NCBI GenBank assembly: GCA_900544645.1
Contig: UQWG01000043.1
Coordinates: forward strand, 1 to 16,426
Length of the DNA: 16,426 nt
From: an uncultured Collinsella sp.
GTDB taxonomy: Bacteria; Actinomycetota; Coriobacteriia; Coriobacteriales; Coriobacteriaceae
Direction of reading: 5' to 3'
How positions within the stretch are numbered: the stretch's first letter is position 1; each line of letters begins with the position of its first letter. Both the position numbers and the translations under genes were made by a program. Of the stretch, positions 7,204 to 14,788 are shown one piece after another. The notes beneath the pieces are model-generated. The model was not told where the DNA came from. It saw only the letters and a program-made list of their open reading frames with translations, and made no database searches.

Positions 7204-7217
7204 CGAACATCTGTGCG
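7204..7217 (+). promoter_or_regulatory. LexA-like (SOS) box upstream of uvrA
   Basis: CGAAC-ATCT-GTGCG differs at one arm position from the Gram-positive/actinobacterial LexA palindrome CGAAC-N4-GTTCG. It lies 62 bases before the uvrA ATG, in the divergent intergenic region. Possible -10 elements downstream are TAAACT (7230-7235), whose -35 would overlap the box, and TATGAT (7245-7250, 5 of 6). uvrA is a classic SOS gene, so position and sequence agree, but this is a single imperfect site. Confidence 0.5.
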
Positions 7218-7267
7218 CGTCGAGTGCGCTAAACTCATCGGCAGTATGATTCGATGCAATAGGAGGC

Positions 7268-7273
7268 AAGGAG
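7268..7273 (+). promoter_or_regulatory. Ribosome binding site of uvrA (sets the start)
   Basis: AAGGAG 5 bases before the ATG at 7279. A second purine run, AGGAGG (7261-7266), sits just upstream. No such site precedes the in-frame start at 7213, which lies inside the LexA-like box. Confidence 0.8.
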
Positions 7274-7278
7274 CTTCC

Positions 7279-10158
7279 ATGTCTGATTCTTCTATCGTTA
7301 TTCGCGGCGCTCGTGAGCACAACCTCCGTGATATCGATGTTTCCATTCCGCGTGACCAACTCGTGGTCATTACCGGTCTTTCTGGCTCGGGCAAGAGCTC
7401 GCTGGCATTTGACACTATCTATGCCGAGGGCCAGCGTCGATACGTCGAGAGCCTTTCAAGCTATGCGCGCCAGTTCTTGGGCCAGATGGACAAACCCGAC
7501 TTGGATTCAATCGACGGCCTTTCGCCGGCGGTGTCGATCGACCAAAAGACGACGTCTAAAAACCCTCGCTCGACGGTTGGCACCGTAACCGAGATTTATG
7601 ACTATCTGCGCCTGCTGTTCGCCCGCGTGGGCACCCCGCACTGTCCCGAATGCGGCCGCGTCATTGAGCGCCAGACGACCGACCAGGTTGCCGACAAGGT
7701 CTTGGCGGCGGGGGAGGGCCGCCGCGCGTTTGTGCTGGCACCGGTGGTGCGCGGGCGAAAAGGCGAGTACACCAAACTGTTTGAGGACCTTCGCGCCGAG
7801 GGCTTTAGCCGCGTGCGTGTCGACGGCGAAGTGCGTTCGCTCGACGATTCGATCGATCTGGACAAGAAGTTCAAGCACGATATCGAGGTCGTGGTCGATC
7901 GCATCGTGATCCGTGAGAACTCTCTGGGCCGTATCGCCGAGTCTGTTGAGCAGGCGACCGCGCTGGCTCACGGCAACGTAAACGTGTACATGCTGCCCGA
8001 TCGTGATGCTCCCGAGGGGACCGAGGGCGAGCTGCTGGAGTATTCGTTGGCCTTGGCGTGCCCGGAGCATGGACACTCCATTGACGATCTTCAGCCGCGT
8101 GATTTTTCGTTCAACGCTCCCTATGGCGCATGTCCTGAGTGCGACGGCCTGGGCTTTAAGAAAACCGTTGATGCCGAGGCGCTGATTGAGGACCCCTCGA
8201 AATCCATTGCCGACGGAGTCTTTGGTAGCCTGTTTGGCAATTCGAACTACTATCCGCAGATTTTTGCTGCGGTCTGCAAACACTTTAAGGTGAGCGCCGA
8301 TACGCCGTGGGAGGACTTGCCTCCGCGGGTGCGTCGTGCGTTTTTGGATGGCATGGGCGACACGAAGATTTCGGTCGACTACCAAAAGCTCGACGGACGT
8401 CGCAGCCAGTGGGACACCAAGTTCTCGGGTGTGCGCAATATCCTGTACGAGCGCTATACCGAGACAACCAACGAGAACACCAAGGCGCGCTTGGAGAAGT
8501 ACATTCGCGAGGAGCCGTGCTCGAGCTGCCACGGCGCTCGTTTGCGCCCTGAGATGCTCGCCGTCACCGTGGGCGGCAAGTCCATTTATGAGGTTTGCTG
8601 CCTGTCGTGCCGCGAGTCGCTCGAGTTTTTTGAGGGCCTGGAACTCACCGAGCGCCAACAGTGTATCGGCGGCCGTATCGTCAAGGAAATCCTGGAGCGC
8701 TTGCGTTTTCTGGTCGATGTTGGACTCGACTATCTGACACTCGATCGTGCCTCGGCGACGCTTTCCGGTGGCGAGGCGCAGCGTATTCGTCTGGCAACGC
8801 AGATCGGCGCGGGTCTCATGGGCGTGCTCTATATTCTGGACGAGCCCTCGATCGGTCTTCATCAGCGTGACAACGAGCGCTTGATCAAGACGCTCGAGCG
8901 CCTGCGCGATATCGGCAATACCGTTATCGTCGTCGAACACGACGAGGATACAATCCGTGCCGCCGATTACGTGATCGACATGGGGCCCGGCGCCGGCGTC
9001 AACGGCGGACACGTAGTCGCGGCGGGAACGCCTGCCGATATCATGGCGTGTCCTGAGTCGATGACGGGCGCTTATCTGACCGGCAAACGAATGATCCGGG
9101 TGCCTGATGAACGGCGCAAGCCCGGTCGCGGCTGCCTTAAAATTACGGGCGCTCGAGCCAACAACCTCAAAAACGTTACTGCCAAGATCGAGTTTGGTAC
9201 GCTTACGGTTGTTACCGGCGTGTCGGGATCGGGCAAGAGCTCCCTGGTTACCGATACCATTGCGCCTGCCCTTACGAATGCCATTCACCGTTCGACGCGC
9301 CCTGTGGGTCCATATAAGAAAATCGAGGGCATCGAGTGTATCGATAAGGTTATCGATATCGACCAGTCGCCGATTGGCCGCACGCCGCGTTCCAACCCTG
9401 CTACCTATATCGGCCTGTGGGATGATCTTCGCGCGCTGTTTGCGAGTACGCCGGAGTCGAAGGCGCGCGGCTACTCGCCGGGTCGTTTCTCCTTTAATGT
9501 GAGTGGCGGGCGTTGTGAGGCGTGCAAGGGCGACGGGCAGATCAAGATCGAGATGCACTTCCTTCCCGATATCTACGTTCCCTGCGAAGTTTGCGGCGGT
9601 AAACGCTACAACCGCGAGACACTCGAGGTCACCTACCGTGGCAAGACCATCTCGGACGTACTTGACATGAGCGTGGCCGAGGCACTGGCTTTCTTTGGGA
9701 ATATCCCGCAGATTAAGCGCAAGCTCCAGACGCTGTACGATGTAGGCTTGGGCTACGTGAGCCTGGGCCAGCCCGCCACGACGCTTTCGGGCGGCGAGGC
9801 GCAGCGTGTGAAACTCGCCAAGGAGCTTCATCGACGCCAGACGGGCAAGACGTTCTATATTTTGGACGAGCCGACGACCGGCCTTCATTTTGAGGACGTC
9901 CGCCAGCTGCTCGATGTGCTGCAGCGCTTGGTCGATGCGGGCAACACGGTGCTGGTGATTGAACACAACCTTGATGTCATCAAGGTTGCCGACCGCCTGA
10001 TCGATATGGGTCCCGAGGGCGGTAACGGCGGCGGAACCGTCGTGGTTTCGGGCACACCGGAGCAGGTTGCGGACTGTCCGCAGAGTTATACGGGCAAGTT
10101 TTTGGCGCCGTTGCTCAGGCGTGACCGGGAGCGTCAAGCTCAACTTGATGCTCAATAA
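7279..10158 (+). CDS. uvrA: UvrABC excision nuclease subunit A
   Basis: UvrA is the ABC-type ATPase dimer that finds bulky DNA lesions and loads UvrB. The full-length protein has 959 residues (E. coli 940). In order: first Walker A GLSGSGKSS (33-41), the family run SLSSYARQFLGQMDKPD, CPEC (C122/C125), the first zinc module C-P-E-H (261-264) with CPEC (285-288), the first ABC signature LSGGEAQRIRLATQIG (about 495), LDEPSIGLHQRD, the second Walker A GVSGSGKSS (647-655), the second zinc finger C746-x2-C-x19-C-x2-C772, the second signature LSGGEAQRVKLAKEL (about 836) and LDEPTTGLHFED. His in place of the second zinc Cys is an actinobacterial trait as far as I recall. The short start at 7279 matches the family N-terminus and has a good ribosome site. 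An 880-residue antisense open frame opposite it is a codon-bias shadow. Confidence 0.98.
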   Translation: MSDSSIVIRGAREHNLRDIDVSIPRDQLVVITGLSGSGKSSLAFDTIYAEGQRRYVESLSSYARQFLGQMDKPDLDSIDGLSPAVSIDQKTTSKNPRSTVGTVTEIYDYLRLLFARVGTPHCPECGRVIERQTTDQVADKVLAAGEGRRAFVLAPVVRGRKGEYTKLFEDLRAEGFSRVRVDGEVRSLDDSIDLDKKFKHDIEVVVDRIVIRENSLGRIAESVEQATALAHGNVNVYMLPDRDAPEGTEGELLEYSLALACPEHGHSIDDLQPRDFSFNAPYGACPECDGLGFKKTVDAEALIEDPSKSIADGVFGSLFGNSNYYPQIFAAVCKHFKVSADTPWEDLPPRVRRAFLDGMGDTKISVDYQKLDGRRSQWDTKFSGVRNILYERYTETTNENTKARLEKYIREEPCSSCHGARLRPEMLAVTVGGKSIYEVCCLSCRESLEFFEGLELTERQQCIGGRIVKEILERLRFLVDVGLDYLTLDRASATLSGGEAQRIRLATQIGAGLMGVLYILDEPSIGLHQRDNERLIKTLERLRDIGNTVIVVEHDEDTIRAADYVIDMGPGAGVNGGHVVAAGTPADIMACPESMTGAYLTGKRMIRVPDERRKPGRGCLKITGARANNLKNVTAKIEFGTLTVVTGVSGSGKSSLVTDTIAPALTNAIHRSTRPVGPYKKIEGIECIDKVIDIDQSPIGRTPRSNPATYIGLWDDLRALFASTPESKARGYSPGRFSFNVSGGRCEACKGDGQIKIEMHFLPDIYVPCEVCGGKRYNRETLEVTYRGKTISDVLDMSVAEALAFFGNIPQIKRKLQTLYDVGLGYVSLGQPATTLSGGEAQRVKLAKELHRRQTGKTFYILDEPTTGLHFEDVRQLLDVLQRLVDAGNTVLVIEHNLDVIKVADRLIDMGPEGGNGGGTVVVSGTPEQVADCPQSYTGKFLAPLLRRDRERQAQLDAQ

Positions 10159-10178
10159 ATAGGCGATTCAGTTTATGG

Positions 10179-10209
10179 GCGCCATCGACTCCTTGTGATT
10201 CGATGGCGC
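10179..10209 (+). terminator. Hairpin downstream of uvrA (weak terminator candidate)
   Basis: GCGCCATCGA (10179-10188) and TCGATGGCGC (10200-10209) are perfect 10-base inverted repeats with an 11-base loop, starting 20 bases after the uvrA stop. Only TT follows the stem, so it lacks the U-run of a standard intrinsic terminator. It may be a factor-assisted terminator or an mRNA-end stabiliser. Confidence 0.4.
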
Positions 10210-10222
10210 TTGCTGTGCCGAA

Positions 10223-10253
10223 GTGACGTATGCAGCCGAATTGGACATATACT
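10223..10253 (+). promoter_or_regulatory. Candidate promoter of the ybaK-murJ-uvrC unit
   Basis: TATACT (10248-10253, 5 of 6 to the -10) is preceded by GTGACG (10223-10228, 4 of 6 to the -35) at a long 19-base spacing. It lies between the uvrA hairpin and the ybaK start, where an operon promoter is expected. The spacing makes it uncertain. Confidence 0.35.
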
Positions 10254-10290
10254 TAATCCTTGCGTCCGAATGCGAGGGAAAGGATATGTC

Positions 10291-10791
10291 ATGGCAAAGG
10301 CTGTAAAGACGCCAAAAACCAATGCGATGCGCGAGCTGGAAAGCGCCGGCATTTCCTATGTTCTACATACGTACGAAGACGATGGCGATGAGTCGGTGGG
10401 CCTGGGGGTCGCGATTTCGGAGCAGCTTGGCGAGGAGCCCGGTCAAGGATTTAAGACTTTGGTCTGCGTGACACCGTCCAACGACTATGTCGTGTGCTGC
10501 ATCCCTGTTGCCGACGAGCTCGATCTAAAGTCCGCCGCGCGTGCCGCGGGGGAGAAGTCCTTGGCCATGATGCATGTGAAGGATTTGCTTGCGGCGACTG
10601 GCTACGTTCGCGGCGGCTGCAGCCCGGTCGGTATGAAAAAACGCTACCGGACGCTCATTGATGAGACGTGTGTCCTTTGGGATACCATTTTTATTTCGGG
10701 AGGCAAGCGTGGTTATCAGCTCGAGCTTGCACCCGATGATTTAATTGCATTTTGCGGGGCGACGGTTGCCGCGATTACGAGAGAGGACTGA
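10291..10791 (+). CDS. ybaK: Cys-tRNA(Pro)/aminoacyl-tRNA deacylase, YbaK/EbsC family
   Basis: YbaK proteins edit in trans, hydrolysing Cys mischarged on tRNA-Pro after the aminoacyl-tRNA synthetase has released it. The 166-residue length is normal for the family (about 155-165). It opens with the typical AKAVKTPKTNAMRELESAGI, has the catalytic-lysine segment FKTLVC, the conserved GGCSPVGMKKRY, and the C-terminal SGGKRGYQLELAPDDLI. ATG at 10291 is preceded by AAAGGA at 6 bases; the open frame from a GTG at 10195 runs back through the uvrA hairpin and is not used. The gene is first in a compact unit with murJ (3-base gap) and uvrC. The pairing with cell-wall and repair genes looks like simple operon packing rather than shared function. 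Confidence 0.93.
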   Translation: MAKAVKTPKTNAMRELESAGISYVLHTYEDDGDESVGLGVAISEQLGEEPGQGFKTLVCVTPSNDYVVCCIPVADELDLKSAARAAGEKSLAMMHVKDLLAATGYVRGGCSPVGMKKRYRTLIDETCVLWDTIFISGGKRGYQLELAPDDLIAFCGATVAAITRED

Positions 10792-10794
10792 GCG

Positions 10795-12477
10795 ATGCCG
10801 CAGGAAGAATTGAAGCGCGGAGCTCATTTTGCTAAAGAATCTGCGCCTCAGACACCCTCATCCGAAGCTTCTTCGTCGCGAGATGACACTGACGACATGG
10901 GCTCGTCGGACTACTCCACGGTTGGTCGTTCCGCCGGGCTTATGACCATCCTGACTATCGTGTCTCGCGTCACCGGTTTTATCCGCACGTGGGCAATGGC
11001 GGCCGCTATCGGCATGTCGCTGCTCTCGTCCTCCTATCAGGTCGCCAACAACCTGCCCAATATGCTCTACGAACTCGTGATGGGCGGCATGCTCGTGACG
11101 GCGTTTTTGCCCGTGTACATGGGCGTGAGGCGTGAGCAGGGTCGCGAGGCCTCGAACGAGTACGTGGGCAACCTGCTCGGCATTCTGCTTTTGGTGCTGG
11201 GTGGCATTTCGTTGCTGGGGACCGTGTTCGCCCCGGGCTTTATCTGGACGCAATCGTTCCTTTCGGGTGACGGCGGCAGCATGGATACCGCTGCGTTCAT
11301 GTTCCGTTTCTTTGCCATCCAGATTCTGTTTTATGGTTTGGGCTCGGTGTTCTCGGGCGTTCTCAACGCACACCGCGACTACTTCTGGTCGACGTTTGCC
11401 CCGGTCCTCAACAATGTGATCGTCATTGCGAGCTTTATGGGTTTTGCGCCCGTGTCCGCACAGTTTGGCGAACGTGCCGGCATCATCTTGATTGCGGCCG
11501 GTACGACCCTCGGTGTCTTTGTTCAAATGGCATGTCAGATTCCCGCGCTTGGCAAGCACGGCGTGCATCCCCATATCCATATCGACTTTAAGGACCCCGC
11601 GCTGCGCCAGACGATTGCGCTCGGTATCCCGACGTTGCTCGCCACGGTGTGCATGTTTGTCTCGACTTCTATCACCAACGCTGCCGCGCTGGTGGTCCAG
11701 CCCGAGACGGGTCCTTCCGTCATCGCCTATGCGCGCCTGTGGTACACGCTGCCCTACGCGCTGATTGCCGCCTCGCTTTCGACGGCGCTCTATACCGAGC
11801 TCTCTCACGACGCACAGGAGAAGGATTACGACAGCGTTCGCACGGGCATTTCGCGTGGCGTCGCCCAGATGCTGTTCTTTCTGATTCCGTTCGCGCTGTA
11901 CCTGATTGTCTTCGCACGTCCGCTCAACATGATCTACTGTGCTGGCAAGTTCGATGAATCCGGCGTGGCGCTGGTGTCCGAGTACCTTGTCTACCTGGCG
12001 CTCTCGCTGCCGCTCTACGGCGTGGTCGTGTTGATGCAGAAGAGCTTCTCTGCCTTGCTCGACATGAAGCCCTATAGCCGCTATTGCCTGTATTCCGCCA
12101 TCGGCCAGGCCGGCTCGGTTCTGCTGTTTGGCGTTGTGCTGGGCTTCGGTATGCCGGCAATCGCGCTTTCGTATGTCGTCGACTACGTGATCTTGGTCGG
12201 CTGTTCGCTGTGGTGGCTGCGTCGTCGCCTGCGTGGCCTTCAGGTCAAATCTATCCTGCATGGCGGTTTCTTTGGCCTTTTGCTCGGTGGCCTAGGTGCT
12301 GCCGCAGGCGCCGGCGTCATGTGGGCGCTTGAACACTTTGTCGGGGCACTTGGCGGCTCGATTCTGATTACTCTTGGCTACGTTTGCGTTGCGGGTGTCG
12401 TCTCGCTTGCTGTTACCTTTGGCCTTGCCGTCGTCCTTAAGATGCCCGAGGTCTCGGCGCTGCTTCGTCGCAAGTAG
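10795..12477 (+). CDS. murJ: Lipid II flippase MurJ (MviN family)
   Basis: MurJ moves undecaprenyl-linked peptidoglycan precursor (lipid II) from the inner to the outer face of the cytoplasmic membrane. The 560-residue protein is strongly hydrophobic, with about 14 membrane segments from residue 45 on. It carries the family landmarks SRVTGFIRTWAMA and NNLPNMLYELVMGGMLVTAF in the first helices. The first 40 residues are a polar Ser/Asp/Glu-rich tail. The C-terminus ends right after the last helix (MPEVSALLRRK), so the pseudokinase and extracellular domains seen in mycobacterial MviN are absent. The ATG lies 3 bases after ybaK, with GAGAGGA inside the ybaK end. The TAG stop abuts the uvrC GTG, so the two are probably coupled. 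A later start would remove most of the polar tail; the given one has the better ribosome site. Confidence 0.93.
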   Translation: MPQEELKRGAHFAKESAPQTPSSEASSSRDDTDDMGSSDYSTVGRSAGLMTILTIVSRVTGFIRTWAMAAAIGMSLLSSSYQVANNLPNMLYELVMGGMLVTAFLPVYMGVRREQGREASNEYVGNLLGILLLVLGGISLLGTVFAPGFIWTQSFLSGDGGSMDTAAFMFRFFAIQILFYGLGSVFSGVLNAHRDYFWSTFAPVLNNVIVIASFMGFAPVSAQFGERAGIILIAAGTTLGVFVQMACQIPALGKHGVHPHIHIDFKDPALRQTIALGIPTLLATVCMFVSTSITNAAALVVQPETGPSVIAYARLWYTLPYALIAASLSTALYTELSHDAQEKDYDSVRTGISRGVAQMLFFLIPFALYLIVFARPLNMIYCAGKFDESGVALVSEYLVYLALSLPLYGVVVLMQKSFSALLDMKPYSRYCLYSAIGQAGSVLLFGVVLGFGMPAIALSYVVDYVILVGCSLWWLRRRLRGLQVKSILHGGFFGLLLGGLGAAAGAGVMWALEHFVGALGGSILITLGYVCVAGVVSLAVTFGLAVVLKMPEVSALLRRK

Positions 12478-14424
12478 GTGCGTGTGGCTGGTCACGACAA
12501 CATTCCAACGCTTGCCGAACAGGTTTCGCGCGTTCCCACGCAGCCCGGTTGCTACCTTTGGAAGGATGCCAAGGGCGATGTCATCTACGTGGGCAAGGCG
12601 AAAAACCTGCGCGCCCGTATGCGCCAATACGTGACACTGCAGGATGAGCGTCAAAAGATCCCGCTGATGATGCAGCTGGTGGCGAGCTTTGACTATATCG
12701 TGGTGGAGACCGAGCATGAGGCGTTGGTGCTCGAGCGCAATTTGATTGGTCAGTACCATCCGTACTTTAACGTCGACCTCAAGGATGACAAGAGCTATCC
12801 CTTTATCGCCATTACAAAGGGCGACCTGTATCCCGCTATCAAATACACGCGTGAGCGTCATAAGCCGGGAACGCGCTATTTTGGACCCTATACCGATAGC
12901 CGTGCGGCACGTGAGACGATAGATACGCTGCGCAAGGTTATCCCGATCTGCTCGGCTTCTTGTGCGGAGTGGCGTCGTTGTCGCCGTATCGTCGAGTCCC
13001 ACAAGGGCGAGGAAAACATCGTCAATATGATTTGCGCGCAAAACGGGCGTCCCTGCTTTGACTACCATGTCGGTCGTGGCCCGGGTGCATGCGTCGGCGC
13101 GATTTCTCCTACGGACTATGCCAAGAACGTCAAGCGTGTCGAGCGCTTTTTGTCGGGCCACCGCAAGGATGTCGTCGATGAGCTGACCTCCGAGATGGCG
13201 GATGCCGCCGAGGCGCTCGACTTTGAGCGCGCTGCCCGCGTCAAACGTCGTTTGGAGGTCATCAGGGGTCTGGACGACCGTCAGCAAGTCGTTTTTCCCT
13301 CCAGTGTCGATATCGATGTCATCGGTTTCTATCGCGAGGAGACCATCTCCGCCGCTTGCGTCTTTGTCGTGCGTGAGGGTCGAACGGTTCGAACCTGCGA
13401 GTTTATTCTCGATAAGGGTTTGGATGTCGACGAAGAGGAACTTCAATCGGGCTTTCTTAAGCGCTATTACGACGAGACGGCTGATATTCCAGCTGAGATA
13501 AACCTCTCTGTCGAGCTTGAGGATGCGGAGGCGCTGGGGGAGTGGCTTGCAGGCAAGCGCGAGCGTTCCTGCCATCTCCATAGGCCGCAGCGTGGCGAAA
13601 AGCACCGTTTGCTCGATATGGCATCCAAAAATGCGCGCCATGCCCTCATGCGCTACATGATGCGAACGGGGTACGCTGACGACCGCACCAATCAGGCGCT
13701 CCTAGAGCTCGAAAGCGCGCTGGCGCTGCCGGCGCCGCCGATGCGTATCGAGTGCTTCGATATCTCGACGCTGCACGGAACCTTTACCGTCGCCTCGATG
13801 GTGGTGTTTACCAACGGGCGCGCCGACAAGAGCCAATACCGTCGTTTTAAAATTCAGGCCGAATTGGACGAGGCAAACGACTTCGTGTCGATGTCCGAGG
13901 TTTTGGGACGACGCTATGCTTCCGAGCGTATGGCCGACGAGCGCTTTGGATCGCGCCCCGATTTGCTCGTTGTCGATGGCGGTAAGCCGCAATTGACCGC
14001 TGCGATCAAGCAACTTGAGGCTCTTGGGCTCGATATACCAGTTTGTGGCTTGGCGAAGGCCGACGAGGAAGTTTTTGTGCCCTGGGACGAGACTCCTGTC
14101 GTGCTGCCGACCGGGTCTGCTTCGCTCTATCTTATTAAACAGGTACGTGATGAGTCCCACCGATTTGCCATCACGTTCCACCGCGAGTTGCGCGATAAAG
14201 CCATGACGGTTTCGGTACTCGATGACGTTCCAGGTGTGGGACCCACCAGAAAACGTGCCCTTATGCGCCATTTTGGCTCGATGAAGCGTTTGCGCGCGGC
14301 GAGCGAGCAAGAGATCGCGGAAGTTCGCGGCATACCTGCCGATGTTGCCAAGGCGGTCCACGAGGCGCTCGTTGCATGGAATGCCGAGCGCGCCGAGGCG
14401 GCGGCTGGCCATTCCGATAGCTAA
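12478..14424 (+). CDS. uvrC: UvrABC excision nuclease subunit C
   Basis: UvrC makes both incisions around the lesion: the N-terminal GIY-YIG domain cuts 3', the C-terminal RNase-H-like domain cuts 5'. The 648-residue protein shows GCY...YVGKAKNLRAR (24-47), a cysteine-rich region (158-205), a UVR motif (about 231-265), catalytic acids in ECFDIS (D428) and VVDGGKPQL (D500), RDESHRFAITFHR (His561/568) and helix-hairpin-helix repeats VPGVGPTRKRALMRHFG and VRGIPADVAKAVHEA. The usual Fe-S ligand pattern is altered: the family's GRC-P is GRG-P here (Gly201), while extra Cys occur at 162, 168 and 186 in an insertion. The GTG start touches the murJ TAG and lacks a strong ribosome site; GTG at 12484 is an alternative. 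Last gene of the ybaK-murJ-uvrC unit. Confidence 0.96.
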   Translation: MRVAGHDNIPTLAEQVSRVPTQPGCYLWKDAKGDVIYVGKAKNLRARMRQYVTLQDERQKIPLMMQLVASFDYIVVETEHEALVLERNLIGQYHPYFNVDLKDDKSYPFIAITKGDLYPAIKYTRERHKPGTRYFGPYTDSRAARETIDTLRKVIPICSASCAEWRRCRRIVESHKGEENIVNMICAQNGRPCFDYHVGRGPGACVGAISPTDYAKNVKRVERFLSGHRKDVVDELTSEMADAAEALDFERAARVKRRLEVIRGLDDRQQVVFPSSVDIDVIGFYREETISAACVFVVREGRTVRTCEFILDKGLDVDEEELQSGFLKRYYDETADIPAEINLSVELEDAEALGEWLAGKRERSCHLHRPQRGEKHRLLDMASKNARHALMRYMMRTGYADDRTNQALLELESALALPAPPMRIECFDISTLHGTFTVASMVVFTNGRADKSQYRRFKIQAELDEANDFVSMSEVLGRRYASERMADERFGSRPDLLVVDGGKPQLTAAIKQLEALGLDIPVCGLAKADEEVFVPWDETPVVLPTGSASLYLIKQVRDESHRFAITFHRELRDKAMTVSVLDDVPGVGPTRKRALMRHFGSMKRLRAASEQEIAEVRGIPADVAKAVHEALVAWNAERAEAAAGHSDS

Positions 14425-14524
14425 ACACGAGCCTAAACAACTGATATACATGATTGCGCGATTTTCAACCATTTATTTCGCCATGATTGCCTGCTGGTTT
14501 CGGGTTTTATTAACGCTAAAACGT

Positions 14525-14556
14525 TTGACTAACCCAAGCGAAAACCCTGCTATCCT
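14525..14556 (+). promoter_or_regulatory. Candidate promoter of the solute-binding-protein gene
   Basis: TGCTATCCT (14548-14556) is an extended -10 (TGn plus TATCCT). TTGACT (14525-14530) lies 20 bases upstream of the hexamer, longer than the ideal 17, which an extended -10 may tolerate. Inverted GGGTTTT (14502-14508) and AAAACCC (14541-14547) flank the -35. Transcription would start near 14563. Confidence 0.45.
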
Positions 14557-14583
14557 GCGGGTTGACGAAGACTGATATCTCAC

Positions 14584-14678
14584 CTCGCCGATACATACTG
14601 TCTGGCGAATCATTTGTCAATGAATTCGGTGAACGGTAGTAAATACCGTTCAAGCGTATGTATGTATCGGTCGCCGAG
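14584..14678 (+). ncRNA. Structured leader element, three-stem fold, unknown class
   Basis: A closing stem pairs CCGATACATAC (14588-14598) with GTATGTATCGG (14660-14670) over 11 perfect bases. CTCG (14584-14587) and CGAG (14675-14678) can extend it across a 4-base bulge. Inside are two hairpins: CGAATCATT (14606-14614) with AATG-A-ATTCG (14619-14628), having one bulged A, and GAACGGTA (14631-14638) with TACCGTTC (14644-14651), a perfect 8-bp stem on a 5-base loop. This is a three-way junction like those of many riboswitches, but I recognise no known consensus. Ligand and function are unknown. Confidence 0.5.
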
Positions 14679-14766
14679 CGCGGCACCTCAGTTGGGTTCG
14701 TCGGTAGGTAAGGTATATGTCGTCCGCAAGTTGCGCGGGGGCAAGTCTAGGTGCTCCCGAGTAAGA

Positions 14767-14785
14767 TTCTCTATTGATAGGAGAA
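14767..14785 (+). promoter_or_regulatory. Ribosome site of the binding-protein gene inside a small hairpin
   Basis: TTCTCT (14767-14772) can pair with GGAGAA (14780-14785) around a 7-base loop. The right arm contains the GGAG of the ribosome site, 5 bases before the ATG at 14789. The stem is weak (6 bp with one wobble), so any occlusion would be modest or switchable. Confidence 0.45.
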
Positions 14786-14788
14786 GAC

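Larger units (their letters stand above)
14425..14788 (+). other. 364-base non-coding region between uvrC and the binding-protein gene
   Basis: No credible gene lies here. The first 100 bases are AT-rich with a 9-base direct repeat (CATGATTGC at 14449-14457 and 14482-14490, 33 bases apart), and no convincing uvrC terminator is visible. A promoter candidate follows at about 14525-14556, then a leader of roughly 225 bases full of inverted repeats. Short open frames within it overlap the downstream gene or lack ribosome sites. Confidence 0.7.

Noticed and set aside
7507..10155. 882-residue open frame antisense to uvrA
   Set aside because: It lies fully opposite a certain uvrA in a GC-rich, codon-biased gene, shows no family motifs, and is rich in R/A/H as expected of a shadow frame.
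10858..12261. 467-residue open frame antisense to murJ
   Set aside because: R/H/Q-rich, the expected reverse complement of membrane-protein codons; not a real protein.
12292..13641. 449-residue open frame antisense to murJ end and uvrC
   Set aside because: Crosses two confident genes on the other strand and resembles no protein family.
14681..14694. T-box-like sequence (GCGCGGCACCTCAG) in the leader
   Set aside because: It does not match the conserved T-box antiterminator order and the downstream gene is not a typical target.
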